64,000 nucleotides of DNA from Rhodothermales bacterium (GTDB taxonomy: Bacteria; Bacteroidota; Rhodothermia; Rhodothermales; VXPQ01): assembly GCA_951812345.1 (NCBI GenBank), contig OX638295.1:2753623-2817622 (forward strand). Reading direction: 5' to 3'. Position numbers and translations under genes: made by a program. The notes below the pieces were generated by a model. The model did not search any database and had not been told where the DNA came from. It saw nothing but the letters and a program-made list of their open reading frames with translations. How positions within the stretch are numbered: position 1 is the first letter of the stretch; every line of letters starts with the position of its first letter. Below, in pieces: positions 56,485 to 64,000 of this stretch.

Positions 56485-56559
56485 AAAATCGGGCCTGTCA
56501 AACCGGACCGTCTCTGTTCGTTCACTTGCTGGAGCCCGAAACACATCCATCTTCCCTGG

Positions 56560-57237
56560 TCATATCGTCCCGGTGACGATATGGCCGTCGAAGAGATGGA
56601 TGATCCGCTGGCTATATTCGGCGTCGGCGGGTGAGTGGGTAACCATCACGATGGTCGCGCCAGCTTCGTTCATCTCGGACAAGAGCTGCATAACTTCCTT
56701 GCCATTGGTCGAGTCGAGATTGCCTGTCGGCTCATCTGCCAGGATCAACTTTGGGGAGGCCACTACGGCGCGAGCAACAGCCACGCGCTGCTGCTGTCCA
56801 CCCGACAGTTGTTGCGGAAAGTGGTTTTTGCGATGGGTGATCTTTGCCCGATCCAGTGCGGCGCCGACCCGCTCCCGGCGCTCTGCCGTCGGCGTCCCCA
56901 AATAGAACAGCGGCAATTCCACGTTTTCAGAGACGGTAAGATCGTCGATAAGATTGAAGCTCTGAAAAACGAAGCTGATGTTGCCTTTGCGAAACCGGGT
57001 GCGATGCCTCTCCGAGAGATTGGCTACGTCGTGAGTATCGAAAGCGTAATCGCCATCGGTCGGGTGATCAAGCAATCCGAGAATGTTGAGCAGCGTCGAT
57101 TTACCGCAACCCGAAGGGCCCATCACGGACACAAATTCACCCGCTTCGATCTCCAGGCTTACGTTATTGAGCGCCGTGGTCTCGACCTCGTCAGTGCGGT
57201 AGGTTTTCTTGAGATTAACTGTTTTTATCATTGCCAT
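56560..57237 (-). CDS. ABC transporter ATP-binding protein (LolD/MacB type)
   Basis: A 225-residue ATPase with Walker A GPSGCGKST at 40-48, signature LSGGQQQRVAVARA, and Walker B LILADEPTGNLDS. This is the LolD/MacB/FtsE-like branch that drives mechanotransmission permeases. I start at the ATG 57235-57237 (MAMIKTVNLKKTY). It is the last gene of the minus-strand export operon, 32 bp after the HlyD-like gene, and matches the permease and adaptor encoded upstream. Confidence 0.94.
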   Translation of the reverse strand: MAMIKTVNLKKTYRTDEVETTALNNVSLEIEAGEFVSVMGPSGCGKSTLLNILGLLDHPTDGDYAFDTHDVANLSERHRTRFRKGNISFVFQSFNLIDDLTVSENVELPLFYLGTPTAERRERVGAALDRAKITHRKNHFPQQLSGGQQQRVAVARAVVASPKLILADEPTGNLDSTNGKEVMQLLSEMNEAGATIVMVTHSPADAEYSQRIIHLFDGHIVTGTI

Positions 57238-57269
57238 ATCATGAAGGAAAGGGCATGGGCATGCATGAT

Positions 57270-58619
57270 TTACCACACCAGCCGATCGGCGTCGCCGAAG
57301 GCGTCGTAGCTGGATGTGATGACCTGATCGCCAGATTCAAGGCCCTCAAGGATCTCGTAGTGTTGGGTATTCTGCCGCCCGATGCGAATGGTGCGCTTAA
57401 CAGCCATATTACCGGAGGCGTCGATAGCGTAAACCCAGTTGCCGCCTGACGATTGGTAGAAGTTGCCGCGCGGCAGCAGCAGCGCTTCCGCCGAATCACT
57501 CATCTCGAGTAAGCAGCGAATGGTCTGGCCCCGGCGAATGTCCTCGGGCGTCTCACCGGTGAATTCAAGGTCGATCTCAAAACGACCCTCTCGCACTTCG
57601 GGATAAACACGGGTGATAGTCATCTGGTACTCGGCACCGGCAATGGGCTGCGTGGTGGCCATCTGGCCCCGGTTGACGCGGGCGATATAGAACTCGTCAA
57701 CGCTGGCGCGCACTTTGTAGCCGGTGAGCACATCAATCTGCCCGAAGCGGTCGCCCGAACGTTTAAGTTCACCAATCTCGACCGCCAATGCGGTGAGATG
57801 ACCAGAGACCGGCGCACGGAGCGTGAGCCCGTTGAGAATGCGCTCCAGCACGGCGTAGTTGACCTCCATACGCCGTACGGATGCTTCCATCTGCACCAGT
57901 TGCGTCACCATCTGAAGTGAATCCTGTCGGTAGCCGTCCACTGTCAATTCTTTGTTCCGACGATAGTAATCCAGCTCGAACTTGACCTCCTCGTACTCCT
58001 CCCGGGAAATGAGTTGTTTGTCGTACATCTGCCTGTTGCGCTCATAGGTGGACTCCAAGCGCTGAATCTGATAATCCATATTGGCTAACTGCTGGCGCAG
58101 ATCCAAGGCGCGTTGCTTCATCCGGAAGCGTATATCTTCAAGCCGATTGATCTGCTCGATGCGCTGAGCATCCGCGTTGATCAAACTCAGTTCCAGATTG
58201 TCATTGGACAAACGCAGCAACGGCTGGCCCTGGTCAACCGTCGTGCCTTCCAGTACATAGAGTTCCTCGACGCGGCCGCCTTCGACCGCATCGAGATAGA
58301 CGGTTGTCAATGGCAGCACGTAACCGGAAACAGCGATGTTTTCCTGGAATGTCCCCCACCCGACGGTCGCAACAGTGACTTTGTCCCTGTCGATATTAAG
58401 CCGCTGTCCACCGAAAGCGGTCGAGAGGACATAGATCGTCACCGCGACAAACGCCGCAATACCTACCGCCATCAGAATACGCCCTTGCGTCCACGTCTTC
58501 TTTTTAACCCGGCGGTCGAGCCCCTCGCCCCCTGAGGAACTCTGAGGATCGTTGCCCAACTTCGACGTGAGGATCGAAGAACTCTTCTGTGGCGTGTCTT
58601 GTGCGTCGGGATTGTCCAT
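57270..58619 (-). CDS. HlyD/MacA-type periplasmic adaptor
   Basis: A 449-residue membrane-fusion protein. A short cytoplasmic N-terminus precedes one membrane anchor (about residues 47-67, LMAVGIAAFVAVTIYVLSTA). A lipoyl/barrel region and a long alpha-helical hairpin (about 150-250, rich in R-Q-L-E-Y) follow, then beta-barrel domains. It would couple the inner-membrane ABC permease to an outer-membrane channel, which is not encoded nearby. It lies 24 bp after the permease gene in the operon. Confidence 0.93.
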   Translation of the reverse strand: MDNPDAQDTPQKSSSILTSKLGNDPQSSSGGEGLDRRVKKKTWTQGRILMAVGIAAFVAVTIYVLSTAFGGQRLNIDRDKVTVATVGWGTFQENIAVSGYVLPLTTVYLDAVEGGRVEELYVLEGTTVDQGQPLLRLSNDNLELSLINADAQRIEQINRLEDIRFRMKQRALDLRQQLANMDYQIQRLESTYERNRQMYDKQLISREEYEEVKFELDYYRRNKELTVDGYRQDSLQMVTQLVQMEASVRRMEVNYAVLERILNGLTLRAPVSGHLTALAVEIGELKRSGDRFGQIDVLTGYKVRASVDEFYIARVNRGQMATTQPIAGAEYQMTITRVYPEVREGRFEIDLEFTGETPEDIRRGQTIRCLLEMSDSAEALLLPRGNFYQSSGGNWVYAIDASGNMAVKRTIRIGRQNTQHYEILEGLESGDQVITSSYDAFGDADRLVW

Positions 58620-58643
58620 CCTGGTGTACGATAGATGATGTCC

Positions 58644-61004
58644 TTATTCGTACCGGAGCGATTTGACCGGGTCGGCCAAGGCTGCTCTGAGAGCCTGATG
58701 GCTCAACGTTACAAGAGCAATGATGAGCACCAGAACCCCTACCAACAAGAACGTGCCTATGCCCGGATTGATGCGGTAGGCAAAGCCTTCGAGCCACCGG
58801 CTCACCGCAAAGTAAGCCAGAGGAGTAGCCACCACAAGCGCCGCCAGTACAAGCACGAGAAAATCCTTCAAGAGCAGAGACACGATGCTCATGGCAGAGG
58901 CGCCCAGCGCTTTACGTATCCCGATTTCTCTGGTGCGCTGCTCCACCGCAAGAGCTACAAGACCAAACAATCCCAAACAGGCAACAAAAATGACCAAACC
59001 GGTAAAAATTCCAAATATCCGTGCCAATCTCTGCTCTGCTTGATAGAAAGCATCCAGTTCATCATCGAGAAACGAAAACGCCAGGGGTTGGCCGGAGGTG
59101 AAGGTATTCCAGGTCTGCTCGATGGCAGCCAGCGCGCCACGCACATCGTTTGGGGCAATGCGGACCAGAATGGTGCGGCCGTGTCCCTGAGACAATTGTA
59201 CGAGCATGGGCTCGATCGGCTCGTGCAGCGAGCGCATGTGAAAATCCTCGACAACGCCAACGACAGGGCCCTTTCCTGCCCAGAATTCGAACGCAGCTTC
59301 GCCGGACTCGTCAGCTTGGAGGTGCTGCATAGCCAGTTCGTTGGCAATGAAAATCGTCGTGGAATCGGTCACTTTTTCTTCGGAAAAAGATTCGCCGGAG
59401 ACAAAAGTCAGCCCGAGTGTCTCCGGGTAGTCGAAATCGCCGGTGACAATGCGGAGTACCCTTACCTCTTGCGTCTCCACCGAAGTAACACCACTAAACA
59501 TGCCTCCAGCCTCATTGGGAGGATAGCCTGCGGCGACATGCCGAATGCGTGGGTCACGAGTGAGTTCGTGCTTAAAGCTTTCGTAGTTGGACCGGAGTTG
59601 GCGATCCCAATCAGAAATGACGATGATGTGCTCTTTATCGAATCCGAGAGGTTTACTCCGTAAATAATCGAGTTGGTTGTAAATGACAATGCTCACAATG
59701 AGCAGCGCGATCGAGGCGGTAAACTGAGAAACCACGAGGGTCTTGCGCAACGTGAACCTGGTGATTCCTCCTGTCGGTACGTCGCGGAGGGTGTACACAG
59801 GTCGGAAGCGTGACAGGTAAAATGCGGGATAGCTTCCCGCGATGACGCCCACGAGCAGGATGACGACAAGGCCGAAACCCAGCAGCGATACGCTGCCCGG
59901 GGCCAGGAGCGACAGCGTCAATCCGGTCAAATTATTCAGCACTGGCAGGCTCACGCCGGTGACCATCAATCCCAGCAACAGCGCAGCAAATGTCAGCAGC
60001 ATGGACTCGCCGATAAACTGGCGTATCAGTTCGCTGCGAGGAGCGCCGAAGGTTTTGCGTATGCCAACCTCCTGGCTTCTCTCTGATGACCGGGCCGTGG
60101 TGATGATCACGTAGTTGATGCAGGCGACCAGTAAAAGCACAAGGGCCACGACGGCAAAAATGTAGAGGTATCGTACGTCGCTGTTCGGTTCGATCTCGTT
60201 GCGCAGGTTGGAATAGAGATGGATACGTGTCAATGGCTGGAGCCGAAACCTTCCGTAGCTTCCTCCACTCATCTGCGGCTTAACCGTTGACTCGACGAAG
60301 CGGTCAAGTTTTTCTTCTACTTGTTCAGTATCCGCGCCGGGATGTAACAGCACATAGGTGTACGCACTGAACATAAACCACCGGTCGGCCTCGGGTTCGA
60401 GCCTTGCCATAAAGTCGAAGTGGAAGTGGGAAACCTCCGGTACATCCTCGATAACCCCCGTGACGCGGTAGTCCTTGCCCTCGCGCGTTAACGCCTGGCC
60501 CATCGGATTCCGGGCCGGAAAGTATTTCTGCGCTGTGGAAGCGGTGATAACGACAGACCCCGGCTCCATGAGCGCCAGCGCCGGGTTGCCCTGAAGAAAC
60601 GTGTAGCTGAACAGGCTAAAGAAAGAAGAGTCTGCGTGAAAAAAGCGCTCCTCATGAAACCGACGTTGGGCGACGCTAACGACCCGTGGGTGGGAGGATG
60701 TGGAGAGGCGGGCAATGCGATCGATATCCGGCAGGTGTTCTTTCAAAGCCGGGGCCAGCAACTCCGGCGTAAGGGCGCCATCTCTGGAACTGTCGTTGGC
60801 TTCTGACCGATACACCACGCGAAAGATGTGATCGGCATGGGTGTGGTAGCGGTCGTAGCTCAACTCGTGTTGCAGAAAGAGGCCGATCAATAGACACACC
60901 GCAATGCCAATAGCCAGACCGGCCACGTTGATAAAGGTGTAGCCCTTGTGCCGAAGCAGTCTTCGCAGCGTAGTTTTGAGGTAGTGCTTCAGCATGACGA
61001 TCAT
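58644..61004 (-). CDS. MacB/FtsX-family ABC permease
   Basis: A 786-residue permease with eight predicted membrane segments in two FtsX-like blocks (first one near residues 20-45 and 280-420, second near 660-780) and two periplasmic MacB_PCD domains between. RSSERSQEVGIRKTFGAPRS and VEQRTREIGIRKALGASAMS are the conserved cytoplasmic coupling loops. This form of permease often exports peptides, lipoproteins or drugs. It precedes the HlyD-type and ATPase genes, giving a complete MacAB-like unit. Confidence 0.94.
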   Translation of the reverse strand: MIVMLKHYLKTTLRRLLRHKGYTFINVAGLAIGIAVCLLIGLFLQHELSYDRYHTHADHIFRVVYRSEANDSSRDGALTPELLAPALKEHLPDIDRIARLSTSSHPRVVSVAQRRFHEERFFHADSSFFSLFSYTFLQGNPALALMEPGSVVITASTAQKYFPARNPMGQALTREGKDYRVTGVIEDVPEVSHFHFDFMARLEPEADRWFMFSAYTYVLLHPGADTEQVEEKLDRFVESTVKPQMSGGSYGRFRLQPLTRIHLYSNLRNEIEPNSDVRYLYIFAVVALVLLLVACINYVIITTARSSERSQEVGIRKTFGAPRSELIRQFIGESMLLTFAALLLGLMVTGVSLPVLNNLTGLTLSLLAPGSVSLLGFGLVVILLVGVIAGSYPAFYLSRFRPVYTLRDVPTGGITRFTLRKTLVVSQFTASIALLIVSIVIYNQLDYLRSKPLGFDKEHIIVISDWDRQLRSNYESFKHELTRDPRIRHVAAGYPPNEAGGMFSGVTSVETQEVRVLRIVTGDFDYPETLGLTFVSGESFSEEKVTDSTTIFIANELAMQHLQADESGEAAFEFWAGKGPVVGVVEDFHMRSLHEPIEPMLVQLSQGHGRTILVRIAPNDVRGALAAIEQTWNTFTSGQPLAFSFLDDELDAFYQAEQRLARIFGIFTGLVIFVACLGLFGLVALAVEQRTREIGIRKALGASAMSIVSLLLKDFLVLVLAALVVATPLAYFAVSRWLEGFAYRINPGIGTFLLVGVLVLIIALVTLSHQALRAALADPVKSLRYE

Positions 61005-61116
61005 TTGGCAATGGCTTTAATGTAACCAGTGATATGTACACCCGACTTCCCATATAGTGCCAAAGGGACAACCGAAAAGACAATTCACGAGGTCAGGATA
61101 TCGCAAAAATCAATGT

Positions 61117-62256
61117 CTACGAAGACTGTGTGGAGGTTGAATATTTGGGTTTAGCCAATAATCCGGTGTACGTGTACTTACGCAATTGAACAGGACGGAT
61201 GGAACCATCTTCTAACAAAAGAGCATCCGTTGCGAGATATACGGCATCATTCCCCATGGCAACGATTTGTGCACCTTGGGGAATCGGTAGTCCCTCCACG
61301 ATGATAGCACCATCGGTAGAATAGAGATTCAAAAAAGTCTTTTCGAAATTGAGGTTATAGCTTTCGAAAAGAGTCACAGCAAGCACTTGGTCTGAAAGCA
61401 AATAAATTTGATTAATGTGAAGAAAGGAATCCCACCATTTTTGATGAGGTAAATTATATTTGTAAGGAGACAATTCCTTTGGAAACGGAGGTGAGACAGG
61501 GCGCCATGGTGAAGATATCTCTCCTTGAAGTAGGTTCATTAATTTCAGATTATTATCATAATGGTAGATATAAAAATCTTCCGGAAAGATCGTATAAAAC
61601 CCACCGCCATTTTGATCGCTTACAAGGCCACCTGTTTGGAATCTAGATAGAAAGAGTCTGAGGTTATTTTGCTTGAATTCAAGCGTTTCTCCAAGTAGGT
61701 TACCTTGGCTGTCATATCGCCTGATAATCTTCTCGTTGTACAGTGAGTAAATCAAAAAATGATCTTGGGAACCTACTAAAAAATGTGTGACATTCGACGA
61801 TATTGTGAATGTTTTGGCATACTGGTAATCCGGTGCCTTGAAAATGGTCATTCTCCGGTCGGCGAGATCAAACACATGGAGATTATCCTGCGCGTCCAAC
61901 TGGAGTGCAACAAGTATCGAAAATTCTCCAGGTTCCCTTCCATGTTTTCTTATCATACGGCGCAGAACACCCAAAGAATCAAACTCCAGTATCCTATGAT
62001 GTTCAGCGTCTGGAATAAAGAAATTACCGTCTTTCCCAACTACAAGGCCGCGGATAGAAAGAGGCACCTCACTAGTGTCAGGAAACTGAATATCTATGAT
62101 TTGCTGGTCGGCAAAGAGATCATTCCAATTTGATATGTCAGCGGTCGCCCTATAAAAAAAATTTACATCCTTTTCAGGTTGACTAGGAATGCAACCCGAA
62201 AGTGCGACGATGAAAATAGCAAGGTGTAAAATTTTCAATCTTGAAAATATCTGCAT
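61117..62256 (-). CDS. Six-bladed beta-propeller lipoprotein
   Basis: A 379-residue lipoprotein (lipobox ALSGC, residue 21). The body resembles the 6-bladed beta-propeller proteins of Bacteroidota (PF17170/TolB-like), with NHL-like strands such as GNFFIPDAEHHRILEFDS and DNLHVFDLADRRMTIF. In Bacteroides such proteins are often encoded beside small secreted peptides of the NVEALA type. Base composition is visibly lower in G+C than in the core genes, suggesting acquisition. It lies between the redoxin-like gene (26 bp upstream) and the permease gene (112 bp downstream). Confidence 0.85.
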   Translation of the reverse strand: MQIFSRLKILHLAIFIVALSGCIPSQPEKDVNFFYRATADISNWNDLFADQQIIDIQFPDTSEVPLSIRGLVVGKDGNFFIPDAEHHRILEFDSLGVLRRMIRKHGREPGEFSILVALQLDAQDNLHVFDLADRRMTIFKAPDYQYAKTFTISSNVTHFLVGSQDHFLIYSLYNEKIIRRYDSQGNLLGETLEFKQNNLRLFLSRFQTGGLVSDQNGGGFYTIFPEDFYIYHYDNNLKLMNLLQGEISSPWRPVSPPFPKELSPYKYNLPHQKWWDSFLHINQIYLLSDQVLAVTLFESYNLNFEKTFLNLYSTDGAIIVEGLPIPQGAQIVAMGNDAVYLATDALLLEDGSIRPVQLRKYTYTGLLAKPKYSTSTQSS

Positions 62257-62282
62257 TTTATTGAGTCTGTAGATTCGATGGC

Positions 62283-62972
62283 CTAGTACACAACAGGAGA
62301 TATGTCCACCTCTTCAGCGAATCGTTTCTTGCGAGCTTGATAGATCGATTCAAGCCAATGCTTTAGAGTATCAGGCTTTCGTCCATCAGGCTTGAAAGAA
62401 GCTTCTATACGGCCTTCGGCATCCGTAATGAAATAAACTGGTGTATCTAAAAAATTTGTTCCTAATTGAAGTGGGAATATTTCACTTAACCGATCTGTCT
62501 CAACATAGGTAAAGGGATAAAAAACTAGTCCGTCACTCTGTAGAGACAATGTATAGCTTTTATCGCTCTGTGAAGAAACGCCAATCAGTGATTGTAGTTG
62601 TAACCCAGTCTGTTTAAGTAGAGGATCAATATCTTTAAGAATGTTGAGTTGGTCGATGATGGATATTCCACATGCGGTGGGATTATAGACCATCAATAAG
62701 TGGTTTACCCGATCAAATGATTCTATCTCGGATACAATTGGCGTTATGGATAAATCAGCTGGGATTTCGTTACCAATCATGCGTGCCGCTGTCGTAGTAA
62801 AGTCGTATTGTAACGAGTATTCGGTCTTGATCACATCCATCTGGGATCCAAGCCGAGCATTGGTTCGTTTTAGATCAAGGTTTTGGGAAATCAGCAGAAC
62901 GATTAGCAGTGAGGCCAGAACGATCATCACTAATTCCTTCTCTGTCCGGATAAAATTTACAAAGGATTTCAT
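62283..62972 (-). CDS. Membrane-anchored redoxin-like protein with CGIS motif
   Basis: About 229 residues, starting at the ATG 62970-62972. One membrane helix lies at residues 13-32 (ELVMIVLASLLIVLLISQNL). The periplasmic part has a thioredoxin/TlpA-like layout: a beta-strand LLMVYNPTACGIS, an alpha region and TPVYFITDAEGRI (the cis-Pro loop region). Where TlpA has CxxC, this has C-G-I-S, so only one cysteine remains. That arrangement suits a disulfide isomerase or a mixed-disulfide carrier rather than an oxidase. It lies 90 bp after the cysteine-rich peptide gene. Confidence 0.7.
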   Translation of the reverse strand: MKSFVNFIRTEKELVMIVLASLLIVLLISQNLDLKRTNARLGSQMDVIKTEYSLQYDFTTTAARMIGNEIPADLSITPIVSEIESFDRVNHLLMVYNPTACGISIIDQLNILKDIDPLLKQTGLQLQSLIGVSSQSDKSYTLSLQSDGLVFYPFTYVETDRLSEIFPLQLGTNFLDTPVYFITDAEGRIEASFKPDGRKPDTLKHWLESIYQARKKRFAEEVDISPVVY

Positions 62973-63062
62973 AGTTGAAATAACTGGATCCAAAATTAAA
63001 GAAGGCGTTGATCGGGGCGAGCGAATGCTCGCCCCGATCAACAGGTAATCCGTGTCTGTTTA

Positions 63063-63257
63063 TTACTTGCAACAGCTGAACTCCCCGTCACCAAGACAAT
63101 AGTCCCCAGGATTGCATACCGGCCCACAACAGACCGCCCCCCAATTCCCCTCTTCTTCTGCGGCTCGTACTTGGGCAGGTTCGAGAAGGGCACTGGAGCC
63201 TGCGATCAGTAAGGCCAAACAGAGCCCGCTAAGGATTTGTCTCATTCGCTTTTTCAT
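63063..63257 (-). CDS. Small secreted six-cysteine peptide
   Basis: A 64-residue precursor. An SD-like CGGAGG lies 7 bp before the ATG at 63255-63257, supporting this start over the GTG two codons upstream. Residues 1-32 form a typical signal peptide (MKKRMRQILSGLCLALLIAG, ending PAQVRA). The mature part, about 32 residues, begins AEEEGNWGAV and contains six cysteines at 43, 44, 48, 54, 62 and 63 (C-C-x3-C-x5-C-x7-C-C), in a compact disulfide-rich pattern. I know no family with exactly this spacing. It heads an operon with a redoxin-like protein and an ABC exporter, so it is the likely cargo. Confidence 0.78.
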   Translation of the reverse strand: MKKRMRQILSGLCLALLIAGSSALLEPAQVRAAEEEGNWGAVCCGPVCNPGDYCLGDGEFSCCK

Positions 63258-63263
63258 AAGCAC

Positions 63264-63607
63264 ACCTCCGAAGGTTTCGTTTGCTTAAGGTTAAGGTGAG
63301 GATCATTTAAGCCACACTGCAGAGAACACTCTTTGTGCCAACTCTGTGTTAAGCGACTAAAATGAGATGTACCAAAAAATGGAACACCGGGAATGATATG
63401 CCAACTCGTAGCTGGATGTCAAGTACCTTCAGTATAATTAGGAGTTATTGACAACTTTTGGCAAGCGGGGCTAATTATGGAGGCGTGTCCGCTAAACTGT
63501 GTAAGCGGGATTATTGAGAGGTGGTTCGGGTTGATTGGACAGATTTCGGCGGAATTTAAGGTGTACTGTTGCGACCTTGTTCCGACGCAATCAACCAGAA
63601 GAGACCC
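63264..63607. other. Intergenic interval with presumed promoters and an IS boundary
   Basis: The 344 bp between the divergent peptide gene and IS3 orfA. A sigma-70-like TTGACA (63448-63453), 18 bp, TAATTA (63472-63477) points toward orfA. GTGTCCGCTAAACTGTGTAA at 63485-63504 could be near the left end of the IS, but no paired terminal repeat can be checked within the window. Confidence 0.4.
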
Positions 63608-63889
63608 ATGTCAAGACGCCCACGCAGAACCCATAGTCCTTCGTTCAAGGCGAAGGTAGCCCTCGCCGCCGTGCGCGGCGACAGCACGCTGGCCGAACTC
63701 GCCGAACGTTTCGAGGTGCACCCGAACCAGATACAATCGTGGAAGAAGCAGCTCACCGAGAGCGCCGAGGAGGCGTTCGTTCGAAGCCGCAACGTTCCCG
63801 ATGAACGCGACAGGAAGATCGAGGCGCTTCACGCGAAGATCGGAGAGTTGTCGATGGAGAAGGATTTTTTATCGAAGGCGCTCGGCTAA
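63608..63889 (+). CDS. IS3-family transposase OrfA
   Basis: A 93-residue HTH protein of the IS3 OrfA type: [19 protein letters not shown], then [23 protein letters not shown], and a leucine-zipper-like C-terminus ([20 protein letters not shown]). Normally OrfB follows by frameshifting. Here the stop at 63887 is followed by the inverted repeat of the same gene, so no OrfB is present on this strand. It is possibly a truncated or rearranged element. Confidence 0.92.
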   Translation: MSRRPRRTHSPSFKAKVALAAVRGDSTLAELAERFEVHPNQIQSWKKQLTESAEEAFVRSRNVPDERDRKIEALHAKIGELSMEKDFLSKALG

Positions 63890-63898
63890 CGGTCGCGA

Positions 63899-64000
63899 CC
63901 GAGCGCCTTCGATAAAAAATCTTTCTCCATCGACAACTCCCCGATCTTCGCATGAAGCGCCTCGATCTTCCTGTCGCGTTCGTCGGGAACGTTGCGGCTT
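63899..64000 (-). pseudogene. Inverted partial copy of IS3 orfA (runs off the window)
   Basis: The bases from 63899 to the window end are the reverse complement of 63784-63885, with four mismatches in 102 positions. The frame encodes [34 protein letters not shown] and then RDR and a stop. It converges on the first copy with 13 bp between arms. The rest of the copy lies outside the window. Confidence 0.88.

Noticed and set aside
63784..64000. Assembly chimera explanation for the inverted IS3 copies
   Set aside because: Not fully rejected, but four mismatches between the arms argue for two distinct copies. It is reported as a finding with this caveat.

Overview
The window reads as GC-rich chromosomal DNA from a Bacteroidota/Rhodothermota-type bacterium (Rhodothermales or Balneolales-like; this is inference). 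The support is a DUF4290 gene, TonB receptors with carboxypeptidase-regulatory-like N-termini, a type III glutamine synthetase, a secreted protease with a type IX-secretion-style C-terminal sorting domain, a miaB / sigma-54 activator / lptE cluster, and a general lack of clear Shine-Dalgarno sequences. The few clear ones, such as those before ribD and the cysteine-rich peptide gene, stand out.

Layout. 0-3 kb: a TonB receptor (minus). 3-11.5 kb: mostly housekeeping genes (purB, an ECF sigma factor, yebC, ruvC, DUF4290, tig, clpP, tRNA-Glu, a parvulin lipoprotein, an acetyltransferase). 11.5-24.4 kb: an accessory island with four intact S1-type sulfatases and a sulfatase fragment, an ABC-2 exporter with an odd C-terminal extension, and a subtilisin-LRR-T9SS protease bracketed by a 49-bp duplication and an IS3 fragment. 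24.4-26.2 kb: a VapBC-like module, a class A beta-lactamase-like lipoprotein and tRNA-Gln. 26.4-36 kb: a long co-oriented run of ribD, ribE, miaB, sigma-54 activator, lptE, family 2 glycosyltransferase, TPR protein, anmK and thiL. 36-42.1 kb: two paralogous TonB receptors. 42.3-44.4 kb: atpD and atpC. 44.4-48.3 kb: amino-acid and nitrogen functions (D-threonine aldolase/D-serine dehydratase-like protein, glnN, Lrp). 48.6-54.7 kb: Tat-exported TIM-barrel protein, tRNA-Ile2/Met, tannase-like esterase, divergent Nramp-family transporter, DUF3224 and PHP proteins. 54.8-64 kb: accessory DNA with a DUF4143 ATPase, a MacB/HlyD/LolD-type export operon headed by a tiny six-cysteine secreted peptide, and an IS3 orfA that meets an inverted copy of itself at the window edge.

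Two things deserve most attention. First, a dispersed MITE/REP-like repeat with the ends GGATACTCTGATYAA...TTRATCAGAGTATCC occurs at nine places, as full elements, a mini-hairpin and solo ends, often directly before start codons and once inside a signal-peptide coding sequence. Second, the minus-strand operon at 56.6-63.3 kb combines a six-cysteine secreted peptide, a membrane-anchored redoxin-like protein with CxxS in place of CxxC, a beta-propeller lipoprotein and a complete tripartite ABC exporter. This looks like a peptide maturation and export locus that I cannot match to a named system.
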